From the NCBI RefSeq assembly GCF_001940565.1, contig NZ_LTDM01000066.1:43191-107190 (forward strand): DNA of 64,000 nucleotides, read 5' to 3'. The notes under the pieces are model-generated. The model saw nothing but the letters and a program-made list of their open reading frames with translations, did no database searches and had not been told where the DNA came from. This DNA is from Tissierella creatinophila DSM 6911. GTDB lineage: Bacteria; Bacillota; Clostridia; Tissierellales; Tissierellaceae. Shown one piece after another: positions 55,329 to 62,876 of the stretch (within the stretch, counting starts at the first letter, position 1; the number at the start of each line of letters is the position of its first letter). A program made the translations under genes and the position numbers.

Positions 55329-56354
55329 TTAATTTAGATTTTCTTTTGCATTGTTTACATATGTCGTATCGATTATATTTTCGAATCCAATAGGTTTTTT
55401 TATAATTCCTTGTTCTAAACAAAATGATTCAATTGCTCCGTATCCTTCTTTGCTATAATTACCATCTGTTGTTAATGAACTTCTTAGGATACTTATAATT
55501 TCAACCATATCTTTACCGTCAAACATCGGTGCTACAACCTTTGCAATCTCTTCATCCGTATGTTCTGTCTGCCATTGAATAGCTTTCATAACAGCATTTG
55601 TAAATTTTTGTACAGTTTCAGGGTTTTCCTTAGCAAACTTCTTAGTAACGGTAACCATTTGAGATTCATAAAACTCTGTACCATAAATAGCTTTATGTTG
55701 TTCTGGATCCATAGTATTAATTAAAATATTTGCATTTATTTCTTCTAATTGATTGATATAAATACCATCAAAGTAAGCAGCAGAAATAGTACCTTGTTCA
55801 AGAGCAGCCAAAGCAGCCCCATATTCCATATTAATCCATTCTACATCATTTACAGTTAATCCCGATTTTTCTAGAGCAGATGCAACAAAAGAATAAGGAG
55901 CTGAACCAGGCATACCTCCAAAGATTGCCTTACCTTTTAAATCAGCCATATTTGTAATTTCTGAATTAGTGGCAAACATATATTGTTTATTTTTAACTGT
56001 TGGGAGGATAATTGTGGATTCTAAACCTTCTTCAAATGCTCGTAAAACTGGTTCAGTAGAAAGCATACAAAATTGAGAATCCCCTGCATGCATACCTTGA
56101 AATGCGATAGGTCCATCTTTGTAAACAACGAATTCAGTTTCTAACCCTTCATCTTTAAAATATCCAAGCATTTCAGCCACATAAACAGGGAGCCATGATT
56201 CTCCACGCATCTCCGAAATTGTAATTTTTTCAAGCTTTTGTTCTGTTTTCCCGCTACTATCTTTTTCACCTTTATTTACTGGTTGTGCTGTACAACCTAC
56301 AACCATAGTGGTAATTAAACCAATTAATAAAATAATCTTCATATATTTTTTCAT
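55329..56354 (-). CDS. NMT1/SsuA-like substrate-binding lipoprotein
   Basis: 341 residues from ATG 56354, after GGAG. A signal peptide ends in the lipobox VVGC with Cys21. The mature part, with SEMRGESWLPVYVAEMLGYF and DLKGKAIFGGMPGSAPY, resembles the NMT1/THI5-like and SsuA/TauA binding proteins for sulfonates, pyrimidines and related aromatics. It is anchored outside the membrane and feeds the permease at 56381. With the TudS-like gene downstream, a sulfur-containing ligand is plausible. Confidence 0.87.
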   Translation of the reverse strand: MKKYMKIILLIGLITTMVVGCTAQPVNKGEKDSSGKTEQKLEKITISEMRGESWLPVYVAEMLGYFKDEGLETEFVVYKDGPIAFQGMHAGDSQFCMLSTEPVLRAFEEGLESTIILPTVKNKQYMFATNSEITNMADLKGKAIFGGMPGSAPYSFVASALEKSGLTVNDVEWINMEYGAALAALEQGTISAAYFDGIYINQLEEINANILINTMDPEQHKAIYGTEFYESQMVTVTKKFAKENPETVQKFTNAVMKAIQWQTEHTDEEIAKVVAPMFDGKDMVEIISILRSSLTTDGNYSKEGYGAIESFCLEQGIIKKPIGFENIIDTTYVNNAKENLN

Positions 56355-56380
56355 ATATTTATCTCCTCTCAATAGTGTAT

Positions 56381-57187
56381 TTAATAACTTTCTTTTAGAT
56401 TTTTCTTGTTTTGTAAAGATAAGTTTGATGGCGATCTCCAGCGAAGTAAATAATTTTCAATTTTATCAAGGGAAAAGTTTAAGATGATGCCAACAATAAG
56501 TAATATTAAAATACATGACATAACACGGGCAATATTAAAAAATGAACTAGCATAAGCTATCATCCATCCAAAGCCTGCTGAAGCACCTATATATTCCCCT
56601 ATAATGGCTCCTACTAAGCTAGAACCAACTCCTACACGAATCCCTGATAATATAAAAGGCATACTCGATGGCAGAACTATGTGAAACAAAGTTTGTATCT
56701 TTGTTGCCCCAAGTAAAGTGGCTGATTCAATAAGTTTAGGTTCTACATTTCTGACACCAGCATAAGTAGAAAAAAACACATTGAAAAAGACCATAAGACC
56801 TGCAAGAAATATTTTTGATGTAAGACCTAGACCAAACCATAAAATATAAACTGGCGCTAATGTTAGCTGAGGAATACCATGGATTGCTGTTATAATAGGC
56901 AAAAGAATTTTCCCAAGCATCTCAAATTGCCCCAATATTAAGCCAACTATAACTCCAACTATTGTGCCGTATAATAACCCGGTAAGAGCCTCATGCAATG
57001 TAACAGATGTATGTTTTATTAAATCCCCACTTGTATAAAATTCAACTAAATCTTTAACAATTGCACTTGGGTAACTGGTGAAAAGTGGATTATAAATTTG
57101 TTTTCTAGCTGACCATTCCCAAGAAATAACGAACACTCCAATTAGCAATAACCTCATAGTGATTATGAAATATCTTTTCTTTTCCAT
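56381..57187 (-). CDS. ABC importer permease, SsuC/TauC/ThiX type
   Basis: 268 residues, about six membrane segments, with the coupling loop ESATLLGATKIQTLFHIVLP. IPQLTLAPVYILWFGLGLTS is typical of nitrate/sulfonate/pyrimidine permeases. ATG 57187 follows GGGGGGAT. It is the first gene of a four-gene operon: permease, binding protein, ATPase, TudS-like desulfidase. Nine bases separate it from the lipoprotein start region. Confidence 0.9.
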   Translation of the reverse strand: MEKKRYFIITMRLLLIGVFVISWEWSARKQIYNPLFTSYPSAIVKDLVEFYTSGDLIKHTSVTLHEALTGLLYGTIVGVIVGLILGQFEMLGKILLPIITAIHGIPQLTLAPVYILWFGLGLTSKIFLAGLMVFFNVFFSTYAGVRNVEPKLIESATLLGATKIQTLFHIVLPSSMPFILSGIRVGVGSSLVGAIIGEYIGASAGFGWMIAYASSFFNIARVMSCILILLIVGIILNFSLDKIENYLLRWRSPSNLSLQNKKNLKESY

Positions 57188-57371
57188 AGCATCCCCCCAA
57201 TCTATAAACCAATTTTATAATAAACCAATAGATATAATTTATAATGTTACTTTTCTTTATAGATGTTTTAAATAATTATATCTCTGGCTTGTACATTTGA
57301 AATTTAGTCTAATATTATATTTCTTAATCACTAGCTTATTTTACAACCATACAAGTCCACTTTCACACATT

Positions 57372-57423
57372 AAAGTATATCATGAATTTTTAAAAAAGTA
57401 TATCATGATTTTAAATATACTTT
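57372..57423. promoter_or_regulatory. Direct and inverted repeats in the divergent region
   Basis: AAAGTATATCATGA occurs at 57372-57385 and again at 57395-57408, a 23-base period (about two helical turns). ATATACTTT (57415-57423) is the inverse of the second copy's start. The set lies between the importer operon and the divergent Rpn gene (57188-57488) and looks like a multi-site operator. The rest of that gap shows nothing else clear. Confidence 0.5.
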
Positions 57424-57488
57424 TATAATAAAATCTATTAGCATAGCAGGATAGTATATTGTATAATATAAGTAGGTAGGTGATAATT

Positions 57489-58502
57489 ATGAAAATACAA
57501 AATCCTCATGACAAAATGTTTAAAGAAACATTTTCCAATATAGAAGTAACCAAAGACTTTATAAATAATTATTTACCAAAAAGCATTGTAGATATTATAG
57601 ATATAGAAACATTAGAACATCAAAAAGATAGTTTTATAGATAATAACTTAAACGAAACATTTTCAGATATGTTATTTGGGGTAAATATAAATAATAATAA
57701 AGGATATATCTACTTTTTATTTGAGCATAAAAGTTACACTAGTAAAAACATAGCTTTTCAACTCCTGAAATATATGATTCAGATATGGGAATTAAAAATA
57801 AAAAACCTTCAAACAAATAAACTACCAATAATAATTCCTCTAGTTATATATCATGGAAAAGAAAAATGGGATATAAGAAAAACTTTAGGAGAAATGATAG
57901 AAGGCTATGAATTATTACCAAAGGATGTAAAAGAATTTGTTCCAAATTATAAGTATATCTTATATGATATATCAAGATATAGAGATGAAGATATAAGAGG
58001 AATGGCTCAACTCAGGATAGTTCTTACAATATTTAGAGATATATTTATAAAAGATAAAGAAGGATTAAAAGAAACAATAAATATAGCAGCTAAATATCTT
58101 AGAGAACTAGAAGATAAACAAACTGGAATAGAATACTTTGAAACATTTTTAAAATATGTATTTTATTCAGGGAAGAGTTTTGATGAAGAAGATCTAAAAG
58201 ACATAATAGAAAATGTTGAAAAGGCATATCCAGAAGGGAGTGGATTAATTGTGACTACTGCTGAAAGGCTTATAAAAGAGGGAATGGAAAAAGGCATCGA
58301 AGAAGGCATGGAAAAAGGTATGGAAAAAGGTGAAAAAGAAGGCAAAGTTGTAATTGCAATAAAACTATTAACTAAAAAGTTTGGTATATTACCAAGTGAA
58401 ACTAAGGATAGAATAAAAAACTTAGATATTGAAACATTAGATGTTTTAATAGATGGGATATTTGAGTATAATAGTTTAGGTGATATTGAAAAATTTATAT
58501 AG
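57489..58502 (+). CDS. Rpn-family PD-(D/E)XK nuclease (recombination-promoting nuclease)
   Basis: 337 residues from ATG 57489 after AGGTAGG. The Rpn pattern runs PHDKMFKETFSN, a SDMLFG segment with Asp60, FLFEHKS (Glu79, Lys81) and PIIIPLVIYHG. Asp-Glu-x-Lys forms the nuclease site. The C-terminus has a run of MEKG/IEEG four-residue repeats (about residues 262-280) before a conserved helical end. Rpn proteins have been linked to DNA cleavage, recombination and anti-phage toxicity. Two 3' fragments of the same gene occur in the island. Confidence 0.88.
   Translation: MKIQNPHDKMFKETFSNIEVTKDFINNYLPKSIVDIIDIETLEHQKDSFIDNNLNETFSDMLFGVNINNNKGYIYFLFEHKSYTSKNIAFQLLKYMIQIWELKIKNLQTNKLPIIIPLVIYHGKEKWDIRKTLGEMIEGYELLPKDVKEFVPNYKYILYDISRYRDEDIRGMAQLRIVLTIFRDIFIKDKEGLKETINIAAKYLRELEDKQTGIEYFETFLKYVFYSGKSFDEEDLKDIIENVEKAYPEGSGLIVTTAERLIKEGMEKGIEEGMEKGMEKGEKEGKVVIAIKLLTKKFGILPSETKDRIKNLDIETLDVLIDGIFEYNSLGDIEKFI
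58251..58502 (+). CDS. Possible intragenic small Rpn protein (RpnS-like antitoxin)
   Basis: An in-frame GTG at 58251 lies 10 or so bases after AAGGGAG within the Rpn gene. It would give an 83-residue C-terminal protein with the four-residue repeats. Internal in-frame starts producing nuclease-blocking small Rpn proteins are described in enterobacteria. Two other copies of this same segment start with the same GTG and ribosome binding site while the nuclease part is gone. Whether it is translated here is unproven. Confidence 0.5.
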   Translation: MTTAERLIKEGMEKGIEEGMEKGMEKGEKEGKVVIAIKLLTKKFGILPSETKDRIKNLDIETLDVLIDGIFEYNSLGDIEKFI

Positions 58503-58509
58503 TATAAGA

Positions 58510-58542
58510 TGAAGAGAGCTAGATGTGCATTGGCTCTCTTCT
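58510..58542 (+). terminator. Hairpin after the full Rpn gene
   Basis: AAGAGAGCT pairs with GGCTCTCTT (one G-U) around an AGATGTGCATT-type loop. It is the counterpart of the hairpin after fragment 1 but has lost most of the outer stem. Confidence 0.6.
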
Positions 58543-58621
58543 TAATATTAAATGGTTATTTCCCAAAGTGACATAATGTTGGTAGTACGCAGTTACAATA
58601 TGGTATAGACAGTAAAAAGTC

Positions 58622-58660
58622 AAAAAGCAGAAAAAGTATTAATCCTTTCTCTGCTTTTAT
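58622..58660 (-). terminator. Intrinsic terminator of the SDR gene
   Basis: On the minus strand AAAAGCAGAGAAAG pairs with CTTTTTCTGCTTTT, ending in a T-run. It lies 15 bases beyond the SDR stop. Confidence 0.7.
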
Positions 58661-58674
58661 TTTATAAAAATAAT

Positions 58675-59430
58675 TTAATATGCACTCCATCCCGCATCTG
58701 CTACTATTGTATCTCCACTTATAAAGCTTGATTCATCAGAAGCTAAAAATAGTGCTATATTTGCTATCTCTTTTCCTGATCCAGATCTTATATTATTAGT
58801 TGTTCCCTTCATTATTCTCTCCATTCCAAACTCACTAGGTTGGAACTGGCTCATAATTTCAGTTTCTACCCCTCCAGGACAAATAGCATTACATCTAATT
58901 CCCTTTTCTGCATACATATAGGCAACATTCTTTGTAATACCAGTAAGACCAAATTTAGATGCACTATAAGCAGCACCTGCTCTACCACCATGTAGTCCAC
59001 CTAGAGAAGAAGTATTTATTATATTTCCTTGTTTCTGCTCTTCCATGATAGGTAATACTTTTCTCATAAGCTTCATAGGAGCTGTTAAATTTATATTTAA
59101 CACTTTATCCCAAAGCTCATCAGTCAATTCTCCAACCGGTGTAAAGTTATCAAGTACACCTGCATTGTTTATAAGTACATCTATCTTTCCATACTTATCC
59201 ATAGTAAAGTCTACCATCTTATCGATATCTTCATTCTTTGAAACATCACCTTCCAATGTAGTTACTTCGCCGTTTAACTCCACTGCTTCTTTAGATAATT
59301 CTTCTAATCGATCCTTTCTTCTAGCAACCGCTACAACTTTCGCACCTTCCTTAGCAAACAATAGAGCCATTTCCCTTCCCATTCCAGAACTAGCTCCAGT
59401 AAGTAAAACAACTTTTCCATCCAATCTCAT
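58675..59430 (-). CDS. Short-chain dehydrogenase/reductase
   Basis: 251 residues, classical SDR length. The cofactor loop TGASSGMG (residues 11-18), NNAG (88-91) and catalytic Ser141/142, Tyr155 and Lys159 (YSASK) are all present. An Arg pair after strand 2 (AVARRKDR) suggests NADP(H). It resembles FabG/glucose-1-dehydrogenase-like enzymes. Stand-alone gene; the substrate is unknown. It sits in the accessory island and may be imported cargo. Confidence 0.9.
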   Translation of the reverse strand: MRLDGKVVLLTGASSGMGREMALLFAKEGAKVVAVARRKDRLEELSKEAVELNGEVTTLEGDVSKNEDIDKMVDFTMDKYGKIDVLINNAGVLDNFTPVGELTDELWDKVLNINLTAPMKLMRKVLPIMEEQKQGNIINTSSLGGLHGGRAGAAYSASKFGLTGITKNVAYMYAEKGIRCNAICPGGVETEIMSQFQPSEFGMERIMKGTTNNIRSGSGKEIANIALFLASDESSFISGDTIVADAGWSAY

Positions 59431-59687
59431 AAAATTACCCCCTAAATATATTATATTATTATAATATTCTTAACATTTTATTAATACCCAAATTATTTTA
59501 TGAGAAACATAGATTAGATAGTTGTCTAATTTGTATGAAGAGGAATTAATAGAGGAAATATATGAAAGATTTTTTAAAATCAAATGATCCTTTTTCTTTA
59601 TAGATGATAAAAGTATAGTTTAAGGACACAAAAAAGGGTAACTATATGATATTATTATAATATACACTATTTTCGGGAGGTGGATTT

Positions 59688-60122
59688 ATGACAAAAGATA
59701 TTATTAGTTTGATTAATAAAAAACTTAAAGAATTAGAACAAAATTTAATATTTTTAAAAAATGTTTCTTTTGAAATTAATAGGGAAAACTTAAAAAAAGA
59801 CATAATAAGATATTGGGGTATTGAACGTGGAATACATATATGTATAGAATCAGTTATAGATATTGCCAATATTTTAATATCTTCCTCTGAAATTGAAAAA
59901 CCTTCCACTTATAGAGAGACTATATTAATATTATCAGAATTAGATATAATACCTAAGAATTTTTCAAAAGATTTAGCTAAGATGGTCGGATTTAGGAATA
60001 TACTTGTTCATGATTATATAAATATTGATGAAGAAATTATACTTGATGTATTAAATAATAAACTAAATGATTTTATAAGGTTTACAAGTTATATAAATAA
60101 GTGGGTAAAAGAAAATTATTAA
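59688..60122 (+). CDS. hepT: HepT-like HEPN toxin (DUF86)
   Basis: 144 residues, all-helical. The HEPN ribonuclease motif Rx4HxY is present as RNILVHDY (Arg103, His108, Tyr110). GGGAGGTGG precedes ATG 59688. The next gene, 17 bases on, is an MntA-type nucleotidyltransferase; such pairs form the type VII toxin-antitoxin system in which MntA adenylylates and so inactivates HepT. The HEPN protein is an RNase in known cases. Confidence 0.88.
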   Translation: MTKDIISLINKKLKELEQNLIFLKNVSFEINRENLKKDIIRYWGIERGIHICIESVIDIANILISSSEIEKPSTYRETILILSELDIIPKNFSKDLAKMVGFRNILVHDYINIDEEIILDVLNNKLNDFIRFTSYINKWVKENY

Positions 60123-60139
60123 TAAAGTGGGGTTAAAAT

Positions 60140-60571
60140 ATGCAAAAAGATATCTTGGAAGTCCAAAATATATTAGAAAAGCATATGGGAAAGTTAATAA
60201 AAGACTATAATATCAAACTTATGTATATCTTTGGATCTTACTCAAAAGGTTCAAATAGGATAAATAGCGATTTAGATATAGCAGTTTATATAGAAGGAGA
60301 AACAAACTACCTTATCAAATTAGATATCTTATATGACTTGGTAGGTATACTCAATAGAGATGATATAGACTTAGTTATCTTAAATAATGTAAATGAAATA
60401 TTAAAATTTCAAGTTATAAAATATGGTAAGATAATTTATATGGAAAATCTATATACTAAAGTAACATTTGAATCCAGTGTAATGAAAGAATATATGGATA
60501 AAGAACATTTTAGAAATACACAAAATAAATATAGTCATGACAACTTTCTAAAGCAAATGAAAAAGGGTTAG
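60140..60571 (+). CDS. mntA: MntA-like minimal nucleotidyltransferase antitoxin
   Basis: 143 residues. The catalytic motif GSx10DxD is present as FGSYSKGSNRINSDLDIAVY (Gly32, Ser33, Asp44, Asp46), with a later carboxylate in DDIDLVIL (Asp77). It should adenylylate the HepT toxin encoded just upstream. GTGGGG precedes ATG 60140. The gene ends about 90 bases before an Rpn fragment. Confidence 0.88.
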   Translation: MQKDILEVQNILEKHMGKLIKDYNIKLMYIFGSYSKGSNRINSDLDIAVYIEGETNYLIKLDILYDLVGILNRDDIDLVILNNVNEILKFQVIKYGKIIYMENLYTKVTFESSVMKEYMDKEHFRNTQNKYSHDNFLKQMKKG

Positions 60572-60659
60572 AATATTAGATGCAAAAGTTGAGCCACCGC
60601 AGTCATATATAGTCCCAATTAAAATGGAAGACCTAATAAGGAATTATAATAGCACAAAA

Positions 60660-61074
60660 AATAAATATAGCAGCTAAATATCTTAGAGAACTAGAAGATA
60701 AACAAACTGGAATAGAATACTTTGAAACATTTTTAAAATATGTATTTTATTCAGGGAAGAGTTTTGATGAAGAAGATCTAAAAGACATAATAGAAAATGT
60801 TGAAAAGGCATATCCAGAAGGGAGTGGATTAATTGTGACTACTGCTGAAAGGCTTATAAAAGAGGGTATGGAAAAAGGTAAAAAAGAAGGTAAAAAAGAA
60901 GGTAAAAAAGAAGGTAAAGTTGTAATTGCAATAAAACTATTAACTAAAAAGTTTGGTATATTACCAAGTGAAACTAAGGATAGAATAAAAAACTTAGATA
61001 TTGAAACATTAGATGTTTTAATAGATGGAATATTTGAGTATAATAGTTTAGATGATATTGAAAAATTTATATAG
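60660..61074 (+). pseudogene. Rpn nuclease 3' fragment, copy 2, with intact C-terminal ORF
   Basis: Homologous to 58076-58502 of the full Rpn gene and 12 bases shorter, because the repeat region has four fewer residues and reads KKEG-KKEG-KKEG instead of MEKG-type repeats. The nuclease domain is absent. From GTG 60835 (after AAGGGAG) a 79-residue ORF is open. Like copy 1 it may encode an orphan small Rpn protein. The hairpin seen after the other two copies is missing. Confidence 0.75.
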
Positions 61075-61143
61075 TTTAAAATTAAGAGTATTCATCAAAT
61101 ATAGCACACCTATAAATAAAGTGGGGTAAGGGGTTGAATCAAT

Positions 61144-61290
61144 TTGCCAAAAGCATTGGAAAAGATTTGTCAAAAATGTAAGCAAACAAAAAAGCTAGAT
61201 GAATTCTTTCATAACTCAACAAAATCAGACTATCACAATGGGATTTGTAAAGAATGTCAAAAACAAGTAAATCAAAATAATAAGAAGTAG
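61144..61290 (+). CDS. Small CxxC zinc-finger-like protein
   Basis: A 48-codon ORF from TTG 61144 (or TTG 61156), preceded by AAGGGG. It has two CxxC pairs in ICQKCKQTKKLDEFFHN and ICKECQKQ, like the zinc-binding part that precedes HNH nucleases in phage proteins. It may be a remnant of a longer protein. No partner gene is evident. Confidence 0.45.
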   Translation: MPKALEKICQKCKQTKKLDEFFHNSTKSDYHNGICKECQKQVNQNNKK

Positions 61291-61344
61291 CAATAATAAG
61301 TCTAAACGATTTAAGGTGTGAATGCTTAAATTATTTAGATAATG

Positions 61345-61380
61345 CTAAAGAGATGGATTCAATCCATCTCTTTAGTTTTT
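61345..61380 (+). terminator. Intrinsic terminator after the small zinc protein
   Basis: CTAAAGAGATGGATT and AATCCATCTCTTTAG form a long perfect stem with a very small loop, followed by TTTTTT. Confidence 0.8.
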
Positions 61381-61395
61381 TATATGAATTTATTT

Positions 61396-61862
61396 TTATA
61401 AAGTAAGCGTACAATGAAAGATGGATTGATAGTTATGGGGAGATGTTGTATCATCTCCCCATAAAGTATTTTGTTCTATTTTACATATTTTTTGAATTAA
61501 CTCATCCCAAGGCATCATTAAATCTAAAACTTTGGGGTTTGTTTTAATATTGAATCCTGGTAATCTTGATAGTATAAATTCTAAATATTTGTAGGGATTT
61601 AACCCATTGGCTTTTGCTGTTTCAACTAGTGAGTATACACATGCACTTGCATTAGCACCTTCGGGGCTACCACAGAAAGTCCAATTTTTTCTCCCTACCG
61701 TAAATGGCCTTATACTGTTTTCAGCTATATTATTTCCAATTCTTCTCTATGATTTAGAGTATATTGAAGAGCCTTCCCAATATTAGATTTAGGAAGTACA
61801 TTTTTATTTGTGCTCTCTACCCATGACCAAAAGACCTCTAGAACTGGTTTTTTTCTAATAAT
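61396..61862 (-). pseudogene. IS66-family transposase remnant (C-terminal part, frameshifted)
   Basis: The minus-strand reading ends in the IS66 C-terminal pattern: NIAENSIRPFTVGRKNWTFC, ACVYSLVETAKANGLNPYKY and PWDELIQK, stop at 61396. Upstream, after a frameshift near 61742, the preceding part is readable (VLEVFWSWVEST and VLPKSNIGKAL). The N-terminal two thirds are missing and the remnant stops about 40 bases from the AbiEii-like gene. It is non-functional and marks past insertion or recombination. Confidence 0.88.
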
Positions 61863-61903
61863 AAAACCTATTGTCTTTTTAGTTAGTATGAAGCATAATA
61901 TAT

Positions 61904-62608
61904 ATGAACAATAAAGACGGGAACTATGGAGGCTTTCTTATAGCAGCTATGGTAGGAATTGATATGAAGAGTACCATGGATATGGATACAACTATTAAAG
62001 GTATTCCGGTTAATCAAGATACTATTGAAAAGATATTTAATGAAATTCTATCAAAAGATCTTAACCATAATGTTATATTTAAGATAAAAGGAATTAAAAA
62101 CATCCATGCTGTAAGTGATTATGATGATTTTAGAGTATCAATTGAAGCTCAATTTTTTACAATTAAGGTAAATATTAAAATGGATATAACTACAGGAGAT
62201 CTTATTATCCCAAGAGAAGTTGATTATGAGTTTAGGTTAATGTTTGAAGATAGAAAAATAGAGGGCAAGGCATATAACTTAAATACAGTTCTTGCTGAAA
62301 AAATTGAATCAATTATTGCAAGAAATGTTTCTAATACTAGGGCGAGAGATTTTTATGATGTTTATATCCTCTTAACATTGAGAAAGTACGATATAGATAT
62401 GGATAGTCTTAGGGAAGCTTTAAAGAAAAAAGCAGAAGAAAGAAATACATTGATTTATTTAGAACAATGTGAAAAGTATTTGAATGACATTGATGAAAGT
62501 AAGGACATCCTAAAGATTTGGAATTCATATAAAGAAAAATATTCTTATGCAGAGGGCATTGAGTTTTCAGATATTATGGATGTATTAAAAGATGCTTTAG
62601 GGAAGTAA
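61904..62608 (+). pseudogene. AbiEii/AbiGii-type nucleotidyltransferase toxin, N-terminally truncated
   Basis: The 234-residue frame starts just before motif I: GGFLIAAMVGIDMKSTMDMD with candidate catalytic acidic residues Asp26 and Asp28, and continues through LAEKIESIIARNVSNTRARDFYDVY, a hallmark of the AbiEii family. Roughly 40-50 residues usual before motif I are absent, there is no ribosome binding site at ATG 61904, and an IS66 remnant lies immediately upstream. No AbiEi antitoxin gene is present. Probably a broken toxin gene, though the active-site core is intact. Confidence 0.75.
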
Positions 62609-62774
62609 GATTCAAGTAAAATGATTTTAATGATATCTGATTATATAGAGGAAGAACTAGATGGATACTTATCAATATTAGAATAAAAGTATATAGTGTT
62701 AAGCTGCTTGGGGTGTCTGTGTCACATATGTTTGGCTTATCTAGAATATTTTATAAAAATATTTAACTTCCCCT

Positions 62775-62800
62775 TAAACTTATCTCCCCCCCTCCGATAA
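62775..62800 (+). promoter_or_regulatory. Sigma-D type promoter of the flagellin gene
   Basis: TAAA (62775-62778), 14 bases including a C-run, then TCCGATAA (62793-62800). This matches the sigma-D consensus TAAA-N15-GCCGATAT, as do the sites before cheW and flgM. The rest of 62609-62774 shows no gene. Confidence 0.75.
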
Positions 62801-62837
62801 TACTCTTAAGAAGATAAAGTATCTTCAAAAACAAAAC

Positions 62838-62872
62838 TGGCAAGGAAGCCAATAAAAATTCAAGGAGGAATT
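62838..62872 (+). promoter_or_regulatory. Two CsrA-type hairpins in the flagellin leader
   Basis: TGGC-AAGGAA-GCCA (62838-62851) and AATTC-AAGGAG-GAATT (62857-62872) are two small hairpins, each exposing AAGGA in the loop, the CsrA recognition motif. The second covers the ribosome binding site of the flagellin gene. The arrangement is like the two CsrA sites in the B. subtilis hag leader. Confidence 0.75.
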
Positions 62873-62876
62873 ATCA

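Noticed and set aside
59562..59603. A 13-codon ORF with a good ribosome binding site before the HepT gene.
   Set aside because: Too short to support; could be a gene remnant but nothing matches.
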